Shown here piece by piece: positions 1 through 6,140 of a stretch of DNA of 9,993 nt. Position 1 is the stretch's first letter. Each line of letters opens with the position of its first letter. The translations under genes were made by a program, and so were the position numbers. Source of the stretch: Methanimicrococcus sp. (GTDB lineage: Archaea > Halobacteriota > Methanosarcinia > Methanosarcinales > Methanosarcinaceae); contig WRDC01000055.1 of assembly GCA_009783635.1 (NCBI GenBank), positions 1 through 9,993 of the forward strand, read 5' to 3'. The notes under the pieces are model-generated. The model was not told where the DNA came from, made no database searches, and saw nothing but the letters and a program-made list of their open reading frames with translations.

Positions 1-83
1 CTTCCCGTTATCAACTTTATGCTTCCCGTTATCAACTTTATGCTTCCCGTTATCAACTTTATGATTCCCGCCATCAATTTTTG
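1..83. repeat. 21-bp tandem array, three perfect units plus one decayed
   Basis: Three identical 21-bp units beginning CTTCCCGTTATCAAC occupy 1-21, 22-42 and 43-63. A diverged fourth copy (ATTCCCGCCATCAATTTTTG) follows at 64-83. The array runs off the left edge, so its full copy number is unknown. The unit is seven codons long, and + frame 1 is open from the edge to a TAA at 121-123, reading LPVINFM three times and then a non-repeated tail. It could therefore be the end of a repeat-bearing gene, or plain intergenic minisatellite. The window does not decide between these. Confidence 0.9.
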
Positions 84-87
84 TAAT

Positions 88-106
88 CATCCGATCATTC
101 CGGATG
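88..106. other. Short inverted repeat (possible hairpin)
   Basis: CATCCG at 88-93 is the exact complement of CGGATG at 101-106, giving a 6-bp stem with a 7-base loop just after the 21-bp array. No T run follows on either strand, so it is not a typical terminator. It may be chance. The rest of 107-200 shows nothing I can name. Confidence 0.3.
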
Positions 107-200
107 TCAGGTATGCACCATAACCGATTGCTTCATGTCAAAAACGCCGGTAATTCTCAATGACAAATTCCGAATCATTCATGATAGTTTTCTTTGAAAA

Positions 201-206
201 AGGTGA
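201..206 (+). promoter_or_regulatory. Shine-Dalgarno site before a 42-residue ORF
   Basis: AGGTGA lies three bases before an ATG at 210. The same GGTGA core precedes elp3 (3000-3004) and argF (5836-5842, minus strand). This is the main reason to consider the short ORF that follows real. Confidence 0.4.
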
Positions 207-209
207 ACA

Positions 210-338
210 ATGAACAAAAGAGAGATAAATGAAAAGTTTCAATCTCATATTTCTAAATTATTTGTGTGTTTCAAAGGTCAAACGGTTCAAAAAAAACAAA
301 AAAGAAAAACGGTCTTTAAAAAACGGCTTATGGGTTAA
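210..338 (+). CDS. Possible small basic protein, 42 residues, unknown
   Basis: I do not recognise this ORF. It begins MNKREINEKF and ends with a TAA at 336-338, 24 bases before the preferred start of the kinase gene. It has an AGGTGA site three bases upstream. Thirteen of 42 residues are Lys or Arg, mostly in the second half, and there is one Cys and no clear membrane segment. A strongly basic peptide of this size could bind RNA or ribosomes. However, an A-rich stretch of DNA gives Lys-rich reading frames by chance, so composition is weak evidence. A TATA-like sequence for the kinase (314-324) lies inside it, which argues for non-coding leader. If real, it may be co-transcribed with the kinase gene. 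Confidence 0.3.
   Translation: MNKREINEKFQSHISKLFVCFKGQTVQKKQKRKTVFKKRLMG
314..324 (+). promoter_or_regulatory. Candidate TATA box for the AK6-like kinase gene
   Basis: CTTTAAAAAAC resembles an archaeal TATA element. Transcription starting about 25 bases downstream, near 344-348, would just include the AGGTGG ribosome site at 349-354 and give a leader of roughly 15-20 bases before the ATG at 363. The surrounding DNA is A/T-rich, so the match is weak on its own. Confidence 0.35.
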
Positions 339-348
339 TATTTGACAC

Positions 349-354
349 AGGTGG
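349..354 (+). promoter_or_regulatory. Shine-Dalgarno site that sets the kinase start
   Basis: AGGTGG ends eight bases before ATG 363. A longer reading frame opens with TTG at 342, but this site then falls inside the coding sequence, so the start at 363 is preferred over the TTG. Confidence 0.6.
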
Positions 355-362
355 TTTCATTC

Positions 363-1184
363 ATGACCGATATTTTAATGCCTCCCTTTTTAACGATTGC
401 CCTGACGGGAACGCCGGGAACGGGAAAAACGGAGGTTTCCAAAAAACTGGAAGATGAAGGGTATCATGTTCTTCATTTAACGGAATTTATTAAAGAACAG
501 CAAATTCCTTCGGAACGGGACGAGAACAGAAATTGTGATGTTGTCGACATGGACGCTTTGGAAGATGCCGTTTTTGAATATCAGCAGCGGGCCAACCGGC
601 AATACAATCATCACTTCTTTGAAGATAAACTGACGTTTGACGATTTTCATAAAAAAACCGCTGATTTTCCCGTTTTGCTGATTGAAAGCCACATGGCGCA
701 TTATTTATGCGACCTGTGCGTTGTTCTCCGGACACATCCGAACACACTTAAAATCCGCCTCGATGAGCGCGGCTATTCCGAAAAGAAAGTAATGGAAAAC
801 ATTTTGGCCGAATCAATCGACGTTGTTCTGTGCGATTGCTATGATTATTGCCGCCGCGTTTATGAAATTGATACGACCACGCTCACGGTTTCCGAAACAA
901 CGGCTTGCCTGAAAGAATTGATTCATGCGCTTTATGACGATGAATTGAAAAAATATTTGGAACTGAATGCCAAAATGGCCTCCTTTGACGAGGAACATGA
1001 AATGCAGCAGGCGATTGCCGCCGGCGTGCCGCTTGCCGACATTCTCAGCACGATGGACGCGGACGATGACGGCGCCGTCATTTATACCGGCGACAGCGAG
1101 CCGGATTTTGTTGTTGAGACCCACCCCGTCCTCGTTAAGTACGTTCCCGGAAAAAACGATTGGAGCGAAGTTGTTCGGGAATAA
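363..1184 (+). CDS. AK6/Fap7-family adenylate kinase-like NTPase, enlarged
   Basis: A P-loop nucleotide kinase of the AK6 (Fap7/hCINAP) family. Family members phosphorylate AMP-type nucleotides or hydrolyse ATP, and in eukaryotes and archaea they help mature the small ribosomal subunit with protein uS11; they are soluble. Visible: Walker A GTPGTGKT at 16-23, SERDENRNCDVVDMD (50-64) of the nucleotide-binding region, LLIESHMAHYL (105-115), CDLCVVLRT (116-124) and the lid signature RGYSEKKVMENILAE (136-150). The family is usually about 180 residues; this protein has 273. Extra length sits at about 71-101 (a His/Phe-rich insert) and in an acidic C-terminal region at about 190-258, before a tail VKYVPGKNDWSEV. 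From memory, related proteins in Methanosarcina end with a similar DWSE tail. A further ATG lies at 378. It converges with nadM and shares a repeat-filled gap with it. Substrate cannot be told from sequence. Confidence 0.88.
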   Translation: MTDILMPPFLTIALTGTPGTGKTEVSKKLEDEGYHVLHLTEFIKEQQIPSERDENRNCDVVDMDALEDAVFEYQQRANRQYNHHFFEDKLTFDDFHKKTADFPVLLIESHMAHYLCDLCVVLRTHPNTLKIRLDERGYSEKKVMENILAESIDVVLCDCYDYCRRVYEIDTTTLTVSETTACLKELIHALYDDELKKYLELNAKMASFDEEHEMQQAIAAGVPLADILSTMDADDDGAVIYTGDSEPDFVVETHPVLVKYVPGKNDWSEVVRE

Positions 1185-1210
1185 AACAACTTCCCAAAGC
1201 AACGTTTTTC

Positions 1211-1320
1211 GCTGTCCGGCATCTTATTTGGCTGTCCGGCATCTTATTTGGCTGTCCGGCATTTTATTTGGCTGCCGGCAATTTATTTGCTGTCCGCCAT
1301 TTTATTTGCCGTCCGGCAAA
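1211..1320. repeat. 20-bp tandem array between convergent genes
   Basis: Unit GCTGTCCGGCATCTTATTTG occurs perfectly at 1211-1230 and 1231-1250, with one change at 1251-1270. It then decays through units with a missing or changed base (about 1271-1289, 1290-1309) into a partial copy. It fills most of the gap between the kinase stop (1184) and the nadM stop (1330), so it would lie in the 3' end of both transcripts. There are no unique spacers, so it is not CRISPR. Confidence 0.95.
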
Positions 1321-1328
1321 ATAAAAAT
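1299..1328. terminator. Candidate bidirectional terminator hairpin
   Basis: The last degenerate repeat copies form a near-perfect inverted repeat. The left arm ATTTTATTTGCC (1299-1310) pairs with the right arm GGCAAAATAAAAAT (1315-1328), with one bulged base and loop GTCC. The arms are T-rich/A-rich on the two strands, as expected for a terminator working in both directions between convergent genes. Archaeal termination depends mainly on U-tracts, so the hairpin itself may be incidental. Confidence 0.5.
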
Positions 1329-1329
1329 C

Positions 1330-1845
1330 TCAGTCATCGTTTCCCGAAACTCTTTTTATCCGGCAGACGCCTTCCACTTTTTCTATAACTTCGGCAACCG
1401 CCTGCGGAACGAATTGCCGCCATTCTCCCTGTTCTCCTTCGATCATTGATTTTCGGACTGCGGTGCCGGAATAAATGTCTCTTTCATGCATTGCCGGCCG
1501 GCGGACTTCAATCCCGGCCTCCGTGAATAATTGAATGACGAGCGGATTGTTGGAGTAAGCGACATCAAAGCTCGGAGACATTGATTTGACGTGCGACACC
1601 CAAAGGGCGTTGTATTCCACATCCTGAAGCGGAATGATGTAATGGCGAATCGGGAAGTTTTCCAAGGCTTTCAGAACCATTTCGATCCGCTCGCCGGCCG
1701 TAAACGGGTCGCGCGGCGTGTGGCTTTTTTGGGCGCTTCCGATTCCGATGACAACTTCGTCAACTTCTTTTGCAATTGTTTTCAGAATCTTTTCATGGCC
1801 GCAGTGAAATGGCTGGAAACGACCGACATAGAATGCTCTTTTCAT
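1330..1845 (-). CDS. nadM: Nicotinamide-nucleotide adenylyltransferase
   Basis: Transfers AMP from ATP to nicotinamide mononucleotide (and probably the nicotinic acid form) to make NAD, the last steps of NAD synthesis in the cytoplasm. The 171-residue protein has the normal length of the archaeal NadM family. It shows the nucleotidyltransferase signature GRFQPFHCGH at 8-17 (the HxGH-type motif) and the second ATP-binding motif SGTAVR at 126-131; YSNNPLV at 97-103 is also typical. The ATG at 1845 is one base after the mer stop codon. GGAG within the last mer codons lies seven bases upstream, so the two genes are almost certainly one transcript with coupled translation. The product ends Gly-Asn-Asp-Asp and a TGA stop. 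Convergent with the AK6-like gene. Confidence 0.96.
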   Translation of the reverse strand: MKRAFYVGRFQPFHCGHEKILKTIAKEVDEVVIGIGSAQKSHTPRDPFTAGERIEMVLKALENFPIRHYIIPLQDVEYNALWVSHVKSMSPSFDVAYSNNPLVIQLFTEAGIEVRRPAMHERDIYSGTAVRKSMIEGEQGEWRQFVPQAVAEVIEKVEGVCRIKRVSGNDD

Positions 1846-1846
1846 T

Positions 1847-2848
1847 TTAAAACTCCGAAATCATTTTTCCGATGAATTGAATCGATTTTTCTTTATCCTG
1901 GCCGAGAGGTGATCCGGCAACGATTTGCGTCACGCCCGCCTTTTCCAAATCTTTGGCTTTGTTCATACAATCTTCGTAGCTGCCGGCGATTGAAAATCTG
2001 TCGGCGGTTTTGTCGGTGATCAGTGAATTCAGCTCTTTGAAATTGCCTTTTGAAATCGCGCCGGCAATTTCTTCCCGGTGGCTTTCGGAAACGCCGTGCC
2101 TTTTCAAAATCGGGTCTGATGCGCCGGCAACGATAAACGCCACGACAGGTTTGGCGGCGGCATACGCTTTCTCGGCATCGTCGTCGATTGAGAAACAGGT
2201 GTAGGCCGCAATATCCATTTCCGAAAGGTTTTTGCCGGCCGCTTCGGCGCCTTTTTGAATGACGGGAACGGCGGCTTTAAAATCATCGGGATGAGAGCCG
2301 TTAATCAAAACGCCGTCTCCGACAGCGCCCGCCGCTTCAAGCATTTTGGGGCCCTGCGCGCCGACATAAATGGGAATGTTCATGCAAACGTCTGTTTTTT
2401 TCGGGCCGACAAAGTCGATTTTGGCATTTTTCAACCGGATGACCTCGCCGTCAAAAGTGACTTTTTGGCCTTTCAGAAGTTCCCGGACAACCGTCACTGT
2501 TTCCTTCACGGCTGCCAGCGGTTTTTCTCCGGCAATGCCGAGCGCGTCCAATGTCGTTTTATCGCCCGGGCCGACGCCCAAAAGAACGCGCCCCGCGGCA
2601 ATTTCATTCACGGACGCAATGCTTGACGCGGTGATGACGGGGCTGCGCGTGTACGGATTTGTCACGCCCGCGCCGAGTTTAATTTTGTTCGTCGCCGACG
2701 CCAAAACGGCAATCGTTGAGTAAACGTCGCGGTTATTGCAATGGTCGGTCACCCACACGTATTCGACGCCCTGTTCCTCGGCGGCTTTGACGTAAGCCGC
2801 GATTTTAACGGCGGGATCGCTCGGAACAAATTCAATGCCGAATTTCAT
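1847..2848 (-). CDS. mer: F420-dependent methylenetetrahydromethanopterin reductase
   Basis: Mer reversibly reduces methylene-tetrahydromethanopterin (or -sarcinapterin) to the methyl form using reduced F420. It is a soluble enzyme of the methanogenic C1 branch and also a source of methyl groups for biosynthesis. The protein has the bacterial-luciferase-like barrel fold of F420 enzymes. Visible signatures are MKFGIEFVPSDP at 1-12, WVTDHCNNRDVYS (32-44), TNPYTRSP (63-70) and GVGPGDK (91-97). The frame opens earlier, at an ATG at 2911, but family proteins start MKFGIEFVP. The added 21 residues would be Lys-rich and encoded by a 12-bp duplication. That ATG also sits where transcription from the TATA box should begin. 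I therefore place the start at 2848, giving 333 residues, close to the family's usual ~330. First gene of a pair with nadM. Confidence 0.97.
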   Translation of the reverse strand: MKFGIEFVPSDPAVKIAAYVKAAEEQGVEYVWVTDHCNNRDVYSTIAVLASATNKIKLGAGVTNPYTRSPVITASSIASVNEIAAGRVLLGVGPGDKTTLDALGIAGEKPLAAVKETVTVVRELLKGQKVTFDGEVIRLKNAKIDFVGPKKTDVCMNIPIYVGAQGPKMLEAAGAVGDGVLINGSHPDDFKAAVPVIQKGAEAAGKNLSEMDIAAYTCFSIDDDAEKAYAAAKPVVAFIVAGASDPILKRHGVSESHREEIAGAISKGNFKELNSLITDKTADRFSIAGSYEDCMNKAKDLEKAGVTQIVAGSPLGQDKEKSIQFIGKMISEF

Positions 2849-2851
2849 TTT

Positions 2852-2875
2852 CTCACTTAATTTCTCACTTAATTT
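2852..2875 (-). repeat. Duplicated 12-bp leader element with ribosome site (mer)
   Basis: On the minus strand AAATTAAGTGAG occurs twice in perfect tandem directly before AAAATG of mer. Each copy contains a GTGAG core that resembles the archaeal Shine-Dalgarno sequence. The copy nearest the gene lies three bases from the start codon; the second is 12 bases further up. The leader therefore offers two equivalent ribosome sites. Confidence 0.75.
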
Positions 2876-2930
2876 TTCTTTTTTTCTTAAAAACTTAAAT
2901 TTTTGAATCATCCGTTTAATTGTGACAGAA

Positions 2931-2942
2931 CTTATATATCTT
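2931..2942 (-). promoter_or_regulatory. TATA box of mer-nadM; possibly shared with elp3
   Basis: On the minus strand the sequence reads GATATATAAG, a good archaeal TATA element. The start of transcription would lie near 2905-2911, giving mer a leader of about 60 bases. The element is nearly symmetrical: on the plus strand it reads CTTATATATC and could serve elp3, with a start near 2963 and a 45-base leader. A second option for elp3 is the A-rich stretch at 2947-2955. Confidence 0.55.
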
Positions 2943-2999
2943 ATCTGAAAAAATACCTCCGAAATCTTAAATCATTATCGCTTCATTTCCCATATTTTC

Positions 3000-3004
3000 G
3001 GTGA
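3000..3004 (+). promoter_or_regulatory. Shine-Dalgarno site of elp3
   Basis: GGTGA lies four bases before ATG 3009 and supports that start codon. Confidence 0.7.
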
Positions 3005-3008
3005 CACG

Positions 3009-4721
3009 ATGACCCGCCAGGAATTTAATGAAACTGAGGACAAATTCAATACTGTCTGCCGCGAGATTCTTCTCTCAGTGATGGCCGGTGCCGTCACCGA
3101 TGAAAAGGGTTTGACCAAAATGAAAAAGAAGGTCTGTAAAACTTATAAGCTTACCACGCTTCCGAGCAACGGCGATATCATTCTGCGCGGAAATGCGGAG
3201 GAACAAAAAGCCGTCCGCGATATTCTGCAGCGCAAACCCGTTCGGACAATTTCGGGCGTGGCTGTTTTGGCGGCAATGACCTCTCCTTTTGCCTGCCCGC
3301 ACGGCAAATGCCTGCCCTGCCCCGGCGGTCCGGATTCGGCCTTTTTGTCCCCGCAAAGTTATATGGGACGCGAGCCGGCGGCGATGCGCGCTTTTGAATT
3401 TCATTTCGACCCGTATGAACAAGTCAATTCCAGACTGAAGCAGCTCAATACAATCGGCCATGACGTGTCCAAAACCGAGCTGATTATTATGGGGGGCACT
3501 TTTTCGGCCCGGCCGATTGATTATCAGGAATGGTTTGTGAAACGGTGTCTGGAGGCTATGAACGACCATCCCGTTTTTTCCGATTCGCCGAAGGCGGGGG
3601 AATGGCGGGACCATGTCACAGTTTACGGTGACTCCCCTGCTTCCCGGTATGTTTCTTTAGAGGACGTCCAAAAAGCCAATGAAACGGCCGGCGTTCGAAA
3701 TGTCGGCATGACGTTTGAAACCCGTCCCGACTGGGCGAAAGAAGAGCATATTGATGAATTTTTAAAGCTTGGGGGAACGAAAGTTGAGCTTGGGGTCCAA
3801 AGTGTTTTTGACGATGTTCTTCTCAAAATGAACCGCGGTCATACCGTCCGCGAGACGGCCGAGGCCAACCGGTGTCTTCGCGACAGCGCTTTTAAAGTCG
3901 GTTTTCATATGATGCCCGGTCTTTTCGATACGGATTTCGACCGAGATTTGGAAGGATTCCGCGAATTGTTTGAAAATCCCGATTTCAAACCGGATTATTT
4001 GAAAATTTACCCGACGCTTGTGACGGAAGGCACGGAACTGTGCCGGATGTGGCAAAGAGGCGAATACAGCCCCGTTGACGATGTGACCGGCCCCGAATTG
4101 ATATCGCGGATCAAAGAGCTTCTTCCAAAATGGACGCGCCTGCAGCGGATTCAGCGCGATATTCCGGCCGACCAGATATTGGCGGGCATAAGAAAAAGTA
4201 ACATTCGGCAGGAAGCGGAAAAACTTCTTCACGCCCGCGGCAAAAAGTGTCAATGCATCCGCTGCCGCGAGGTCGGCCATAACATTTTGAAAGGCAATCC
4301 GCCCGCGCCGAAAAACACCCGGCTTTTGGCCGAGGAGTACGGCTGCTGCGGCGGAAAGGAGTTTTTCATTTCATTTGAAGATTTGAAAGCCGACGTTTTG
4401 ATTGGTTTTGCCCGTCTCCGTTTTCCAAACGCTCCTTACCGAGAGGAATTAAAAAACGCGGCGCTGGTTCGTGAGCTTCATGTTTACGGTTCATTGACAC
4501 CGCTTGGCGAAACGGCTGAAACGCTGTCGGCCCCCCTTGCGGACAACAACCGCGCTTGGCAGCACCGCGGTTACGGCAAGGAGCTTTTGCAGAAAGCTGA
4601 AGACATCGCAAAAGACGGCGGCTATGAAAAACTGTCGGTCATCAGCGGTATCGGCGTCCGCGAATATTACCGGAAATACGGATACGTTTTTGACGGCGCT
4701 TATATGACAAAAGAACTGTGA
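3009..4721 (+). CDS. elp3: Elp3-type tRNA U34 modification enzyme
   Basis: Elp3 is a radical SAM/acetyltransferase enzyme that places a carboxymethyl group on wobble uridine 34 of certain tRNAs, using acetyl-CoA. Archaea have Elp3 without the other Elongator subunits. The 570-residue protein has an N-terminal RNA-binding region (about 1-80), then a radical SAM domain with cluster cysteines 96, 101 and 104 in CPHGKCLPCPGG, and the conserved MGGTFSARP (about 161-169). Cysteines at about 414, 416 and 419 (CQCIRCREVGH) form the expected metal-binding segment. The C-terminal GNAT domain carries the acetyl-CoA loop QHRGYGKEL at 518-526 and ends with the usual YYRKYGY segment. All key residues I can check are present. 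It is transcribed alone, divergent from mer and convergent with argF. Confidence 0.96.
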   Translation: MTRQEFNETEDKFNTVCREILLSVMAGAVTDEKGLTKMKKKVCKTYKLTTLPSNGDIILRGNAEEQKAVRDILQRKPVRTISGVAVLAAMTSPFACPHGKCLPCPGGPDSAFLSPQSYMGREPAAMRAFEFHFDPYEQVNSRLKQLNTIGHDVSKTELIIMGGTFSARPIDYQEWFVKRCLEAMNDHPVFSDSPKAGEWRDHVTVYGDSPASRYVSLEDVQKANETAGVRNVGMTFETRPDWAKEEHIDEFLKLGGTKVELGVQSVFDDVLLKMNRGHTVRETAEANRCLRDSAFKVGFHMMPGLFDTDFDRDLEGFRELFENPDFKPDYLKIYPTLVTEGTELCRMWQRGEYSPVDDVTGPELISRIKELLPKWTRLQRIQRDIPADQILAGIRKSNIRQEAEKLLHARGKKCQCIRCREVGHNILKGNPPAPKNTRLLAEEYGCCGGKEFFISFEDLKADVLIGFARLRFPNAPYREELKNAALVRELHVYGSLTPLGETAETLSAPLADNNRAWQHRGYGKELLQKAEDIAKDGGYEKLSVISGIGVREYYRKYGYVFDGAYMTKEL

Positions 4722-4743
4722 CGAATGACAAAAATATGTAATG

Positions 4744-4796
4744 TGCGCGCTTTCTCGTTCACGGGCTGCCGGCCGCGCGCAAACCGCGCCGTTTTT
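4744..4796 (+). terminator. Candidate elp3 terminator: GC-rich hairpin then T5
   Basis: TGCGCGC (4744-4750) pairs perfectly with GCGCGCA (4775-4781), enclosing a 24-base loop that can fold further through GGC/GCC. A TTTTT run follows at 4792-4796. The block starts 22 bases after the elp3 stop and is far richer in GC than the neighbouring gaps. It may be a terminator or a structured 3' end; a small RNA is possible but unsupported. Confidence 0.35.
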
Positions 4797-4861
4797 AAGG
4801 AATTTCGAATCCTTGCCCGCTTTTATTGAGTCAAGAGAAAAATGTCTTCTGTTTTCATGCC

Positions 4862-4876
4862 TAAAAACAAAAAATG
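4862..4876 (-). terminator. Oligo-T terminator of argF
   Basis: On the minus strand the sequence 28-42 bases past the argF stop reads ATTTTTTGTTTTTAG, two T-runs with one interruption. This is the usual form of an archaeal intrinsic terminator. An imperfect inverted repeat (TTCTG/CAGAA and TTCAT/ATGAA) encloses it. Confidence 0.5.
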
Positions 4877-4903
4877 AAGCAGAAATGTTTCCCGCTTTTG
4901 TTT

Positions 4904-5830
4904 TCAGAATTCCGGCCCTTCGTCCAAAACCATTAATTCCAAAAGAACGGCTTTTTGGGCATGCAGCCTGTTTTCGGCCTGGTCGAACACAACGGAATGC
5001 GGGCCGTCAATGGCGCCGGCGGAAATTTCAAGGCCGCGGTACGCCGGAAGGCAGTGCATCACAATGACATCGGGCTTGGAGACGGCAATCAGCTCTTCGT
5101 TGAGTTGGAATCCGACAAAGTCTTTCAGGCGCTGGAGCTCCTCGTCTTCGTTGCCCATGGACACCCAAACGTCGGTGTACAAGATGTCGGCGTTTTCCGA
5201 GGCTTTAAGCGGGTCATTCGTAATTTTCAAAACGCCGCCGAGCTTCTTTGCTTTGAGAACATATTCTTCGTCCGGCTCATAGCCTTTCGGACAGGCAACG
5301 ACCATTTCCATACCGACAATGGCGCAGGCCAGCATCAATGAGTTGCAGACATTGTTGCCGTCGCCGACCCATACAAATTTCATGTTGGAAATTCTGTTTT
5401 TGTATTCTTTGATTGTCAAAAGGTCGGCCAGAACCTGACACGGATGTTCCTTGTCGGACAAAGCGTTAATGACGGGAATGATCGAGTTGCCGGCCAATTT
5501 AATCAGTGTGTCGTGGGAATAGACACGGGCCACAATACCGTTGAGGTAGCGTGACAAAGTCTTGGCGGTGTCTTCGATGGACTCACCGCGGCCGATTTGA
5601 ATATCATTGGGATTTAAATAAACGGCATGGCCGCCCAAATCGCTCATACCGACTTCAAAGGAGACGCGGGTACGCGTTGACGCTTTTTCAAAAAGCATAC
5701 CCAAACTCTTATTTTTCAAATGGTCAGTTACTTTCCCCTGCTTTCTTTTTTCTTTAATTTCTTCCGCCAGGTCCAAAATGCCGTAAATATCTTCCAAAGA
5801 CAAATCCGCCATTGAGAGCAAATTTTTCAT
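4904..5830 (-). CDS. argF: Ornithine carbamoyltransferase
   Basis: Joins carbamoyl phosphate and ornithine to make citrulline in arginine synthesis; cytoplasmic, normally a trimer or a multiple of trimers. The carbamoyl-phosphate loop STRTR is at 51-55 and HPCQ at 129-132. The ornithine side shows DVWVSMG (220-226) and HCLPA (259-263). SMG and HCLP mark it as ornithine rather than aspartate carbamoyltransferase. Length (308 residues) is normal. The ATG at 5830 has a strong AGGTGAT site five bases upstream. It lies downstream of purD on the same strand but is separated by 309 bases with its own candidate promoter, so it is probably transcribed separately. No partner arginine gene is in the window. 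Confidence 0.97.
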   Translation of the reverse strand: MKNLLSMADLSLEDIYGILDLAEEIKEKRKQGKVTDHLKNKSLGMLFEKASTRTRVSFEVGMSDLGGHAVYLNPNDIQIGRGESIEDTAKTLSRYLNGIVARVYSHDTLIKLAGNSIIPVINALSDKEHPCQVLADLLTIKEYKNRISNMKFVWVGDGNNVCNSLMLACAIVGMEMVVACPKGYEPDEEYVLKAKKLGGVLKITNDPLKASENADILYTDVWVSMGNEDEELQRLKDFVGFQLNEELIAVSKPDVIVMHCLPAYRGLEISAGAIDGPHSVVFDQAENRLHAQKAVLLELMVLDEGPEF

Positions 5831-5835
5831 TTTCC

Positions 5836-5842
5836 ATCACCT
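5836..5842 (-). promoter_or_regulatory. Shine-Dalgarno site of argF
   Basis: On the minus strand AGGTGAT lies five bases before the ATG; it is one of the strongest ribosome sites in the window. Confidence 0.75.
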
Positions 5843-5893
5843 GTTGTTTATCTCAGACACATTTTTGTTAAGAGCGAAACTCAATTTTTGACA

Positions 5894-5910
5894 TCTTTTT
5901 ATGACGTCAT
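5894..5910 (-). promoter_or_regulatory. argF promoter with adjoining palindrome
   Basis: The minus strand reads ATGACGTCAT followed at once by AAAAAGATG. The A-rich part, CATAAAAAGA, is a plausible TATA box, putting the start near 5872 and giving a ~40-base leader. ATGACGTCAT (5901-5910) is a perfect 10-base palindrome that overlaps the upstream edge of the TATA box, where the BRE would lie. A dimeric regulator bound there would block or assist promoter recognition. Confidence 0.4.
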
Positions 5911-5983
5911 TTGTATTATCAGTGTAAATTAAGCTTTCGACTTCTTATTTTCTATAACACACAAATTCGTTTTTGATATTTCT

Positions 5984-6140
5984 GTTGTTTTTGTTTTTTT
6001 GCTTTTGTTTTACTCTTGTTTTGCTTTTGTTTTTTTGCTTTGCTTTTGTTTTTTTGCTTTGCTTTTGTTTTTTTGCTTTGCTTTTGCTTTGCTTTTGCTT
6101 TGCTTTTGCTTTGCTTTTACTTTGCTTTTGTTTTGCTTTT
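5984..6140. repeat. T-rich 11-bp/19-bp nested array after purD
   Basis: This array holds most of the 309-base gap between purD and argF. On the plus strand, near-perfect 11-bp units CTTTGCTTTTG stand at 6076-6086, 6087-6097, 6098-6108, 6109-6119 (last base changed) and 6120-6130. To the left is a longer form of about 19 bp, CTTTGCTTTTGTTTTTTTG, which looks like the 11-mer plus eight bases. Further left it decays into T-runs with scattered G and C. The array touches the purD stop codon (6140-6142). In the purD transcript it reads as A-rich GCAAAAGCAAA. The remainder of the gap (5831-5983) holds the argF promoter and leader. Confidence 0.93.

Noticed and set aside
342..362. AK6-like gene starting at TTG 342
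   Set aside because: The AGGTGG ribosome site at 349-354 would be inside the gene; ATG 363 is at the right distance from it.
2849..2911. Longer mer starting at ATG 2911
   Set aside because: The added residues are Lys-rich, come from the 12-bp duplication, do not belong to the Mer family start, and the ATG coincides with the expected transcription start.
4741..5067. Plus-strand frame between elp3 and argF
   Set aside because: Its second half is antisense to argF, it has no ribosome site, and the first half is the GC-rich folded block.
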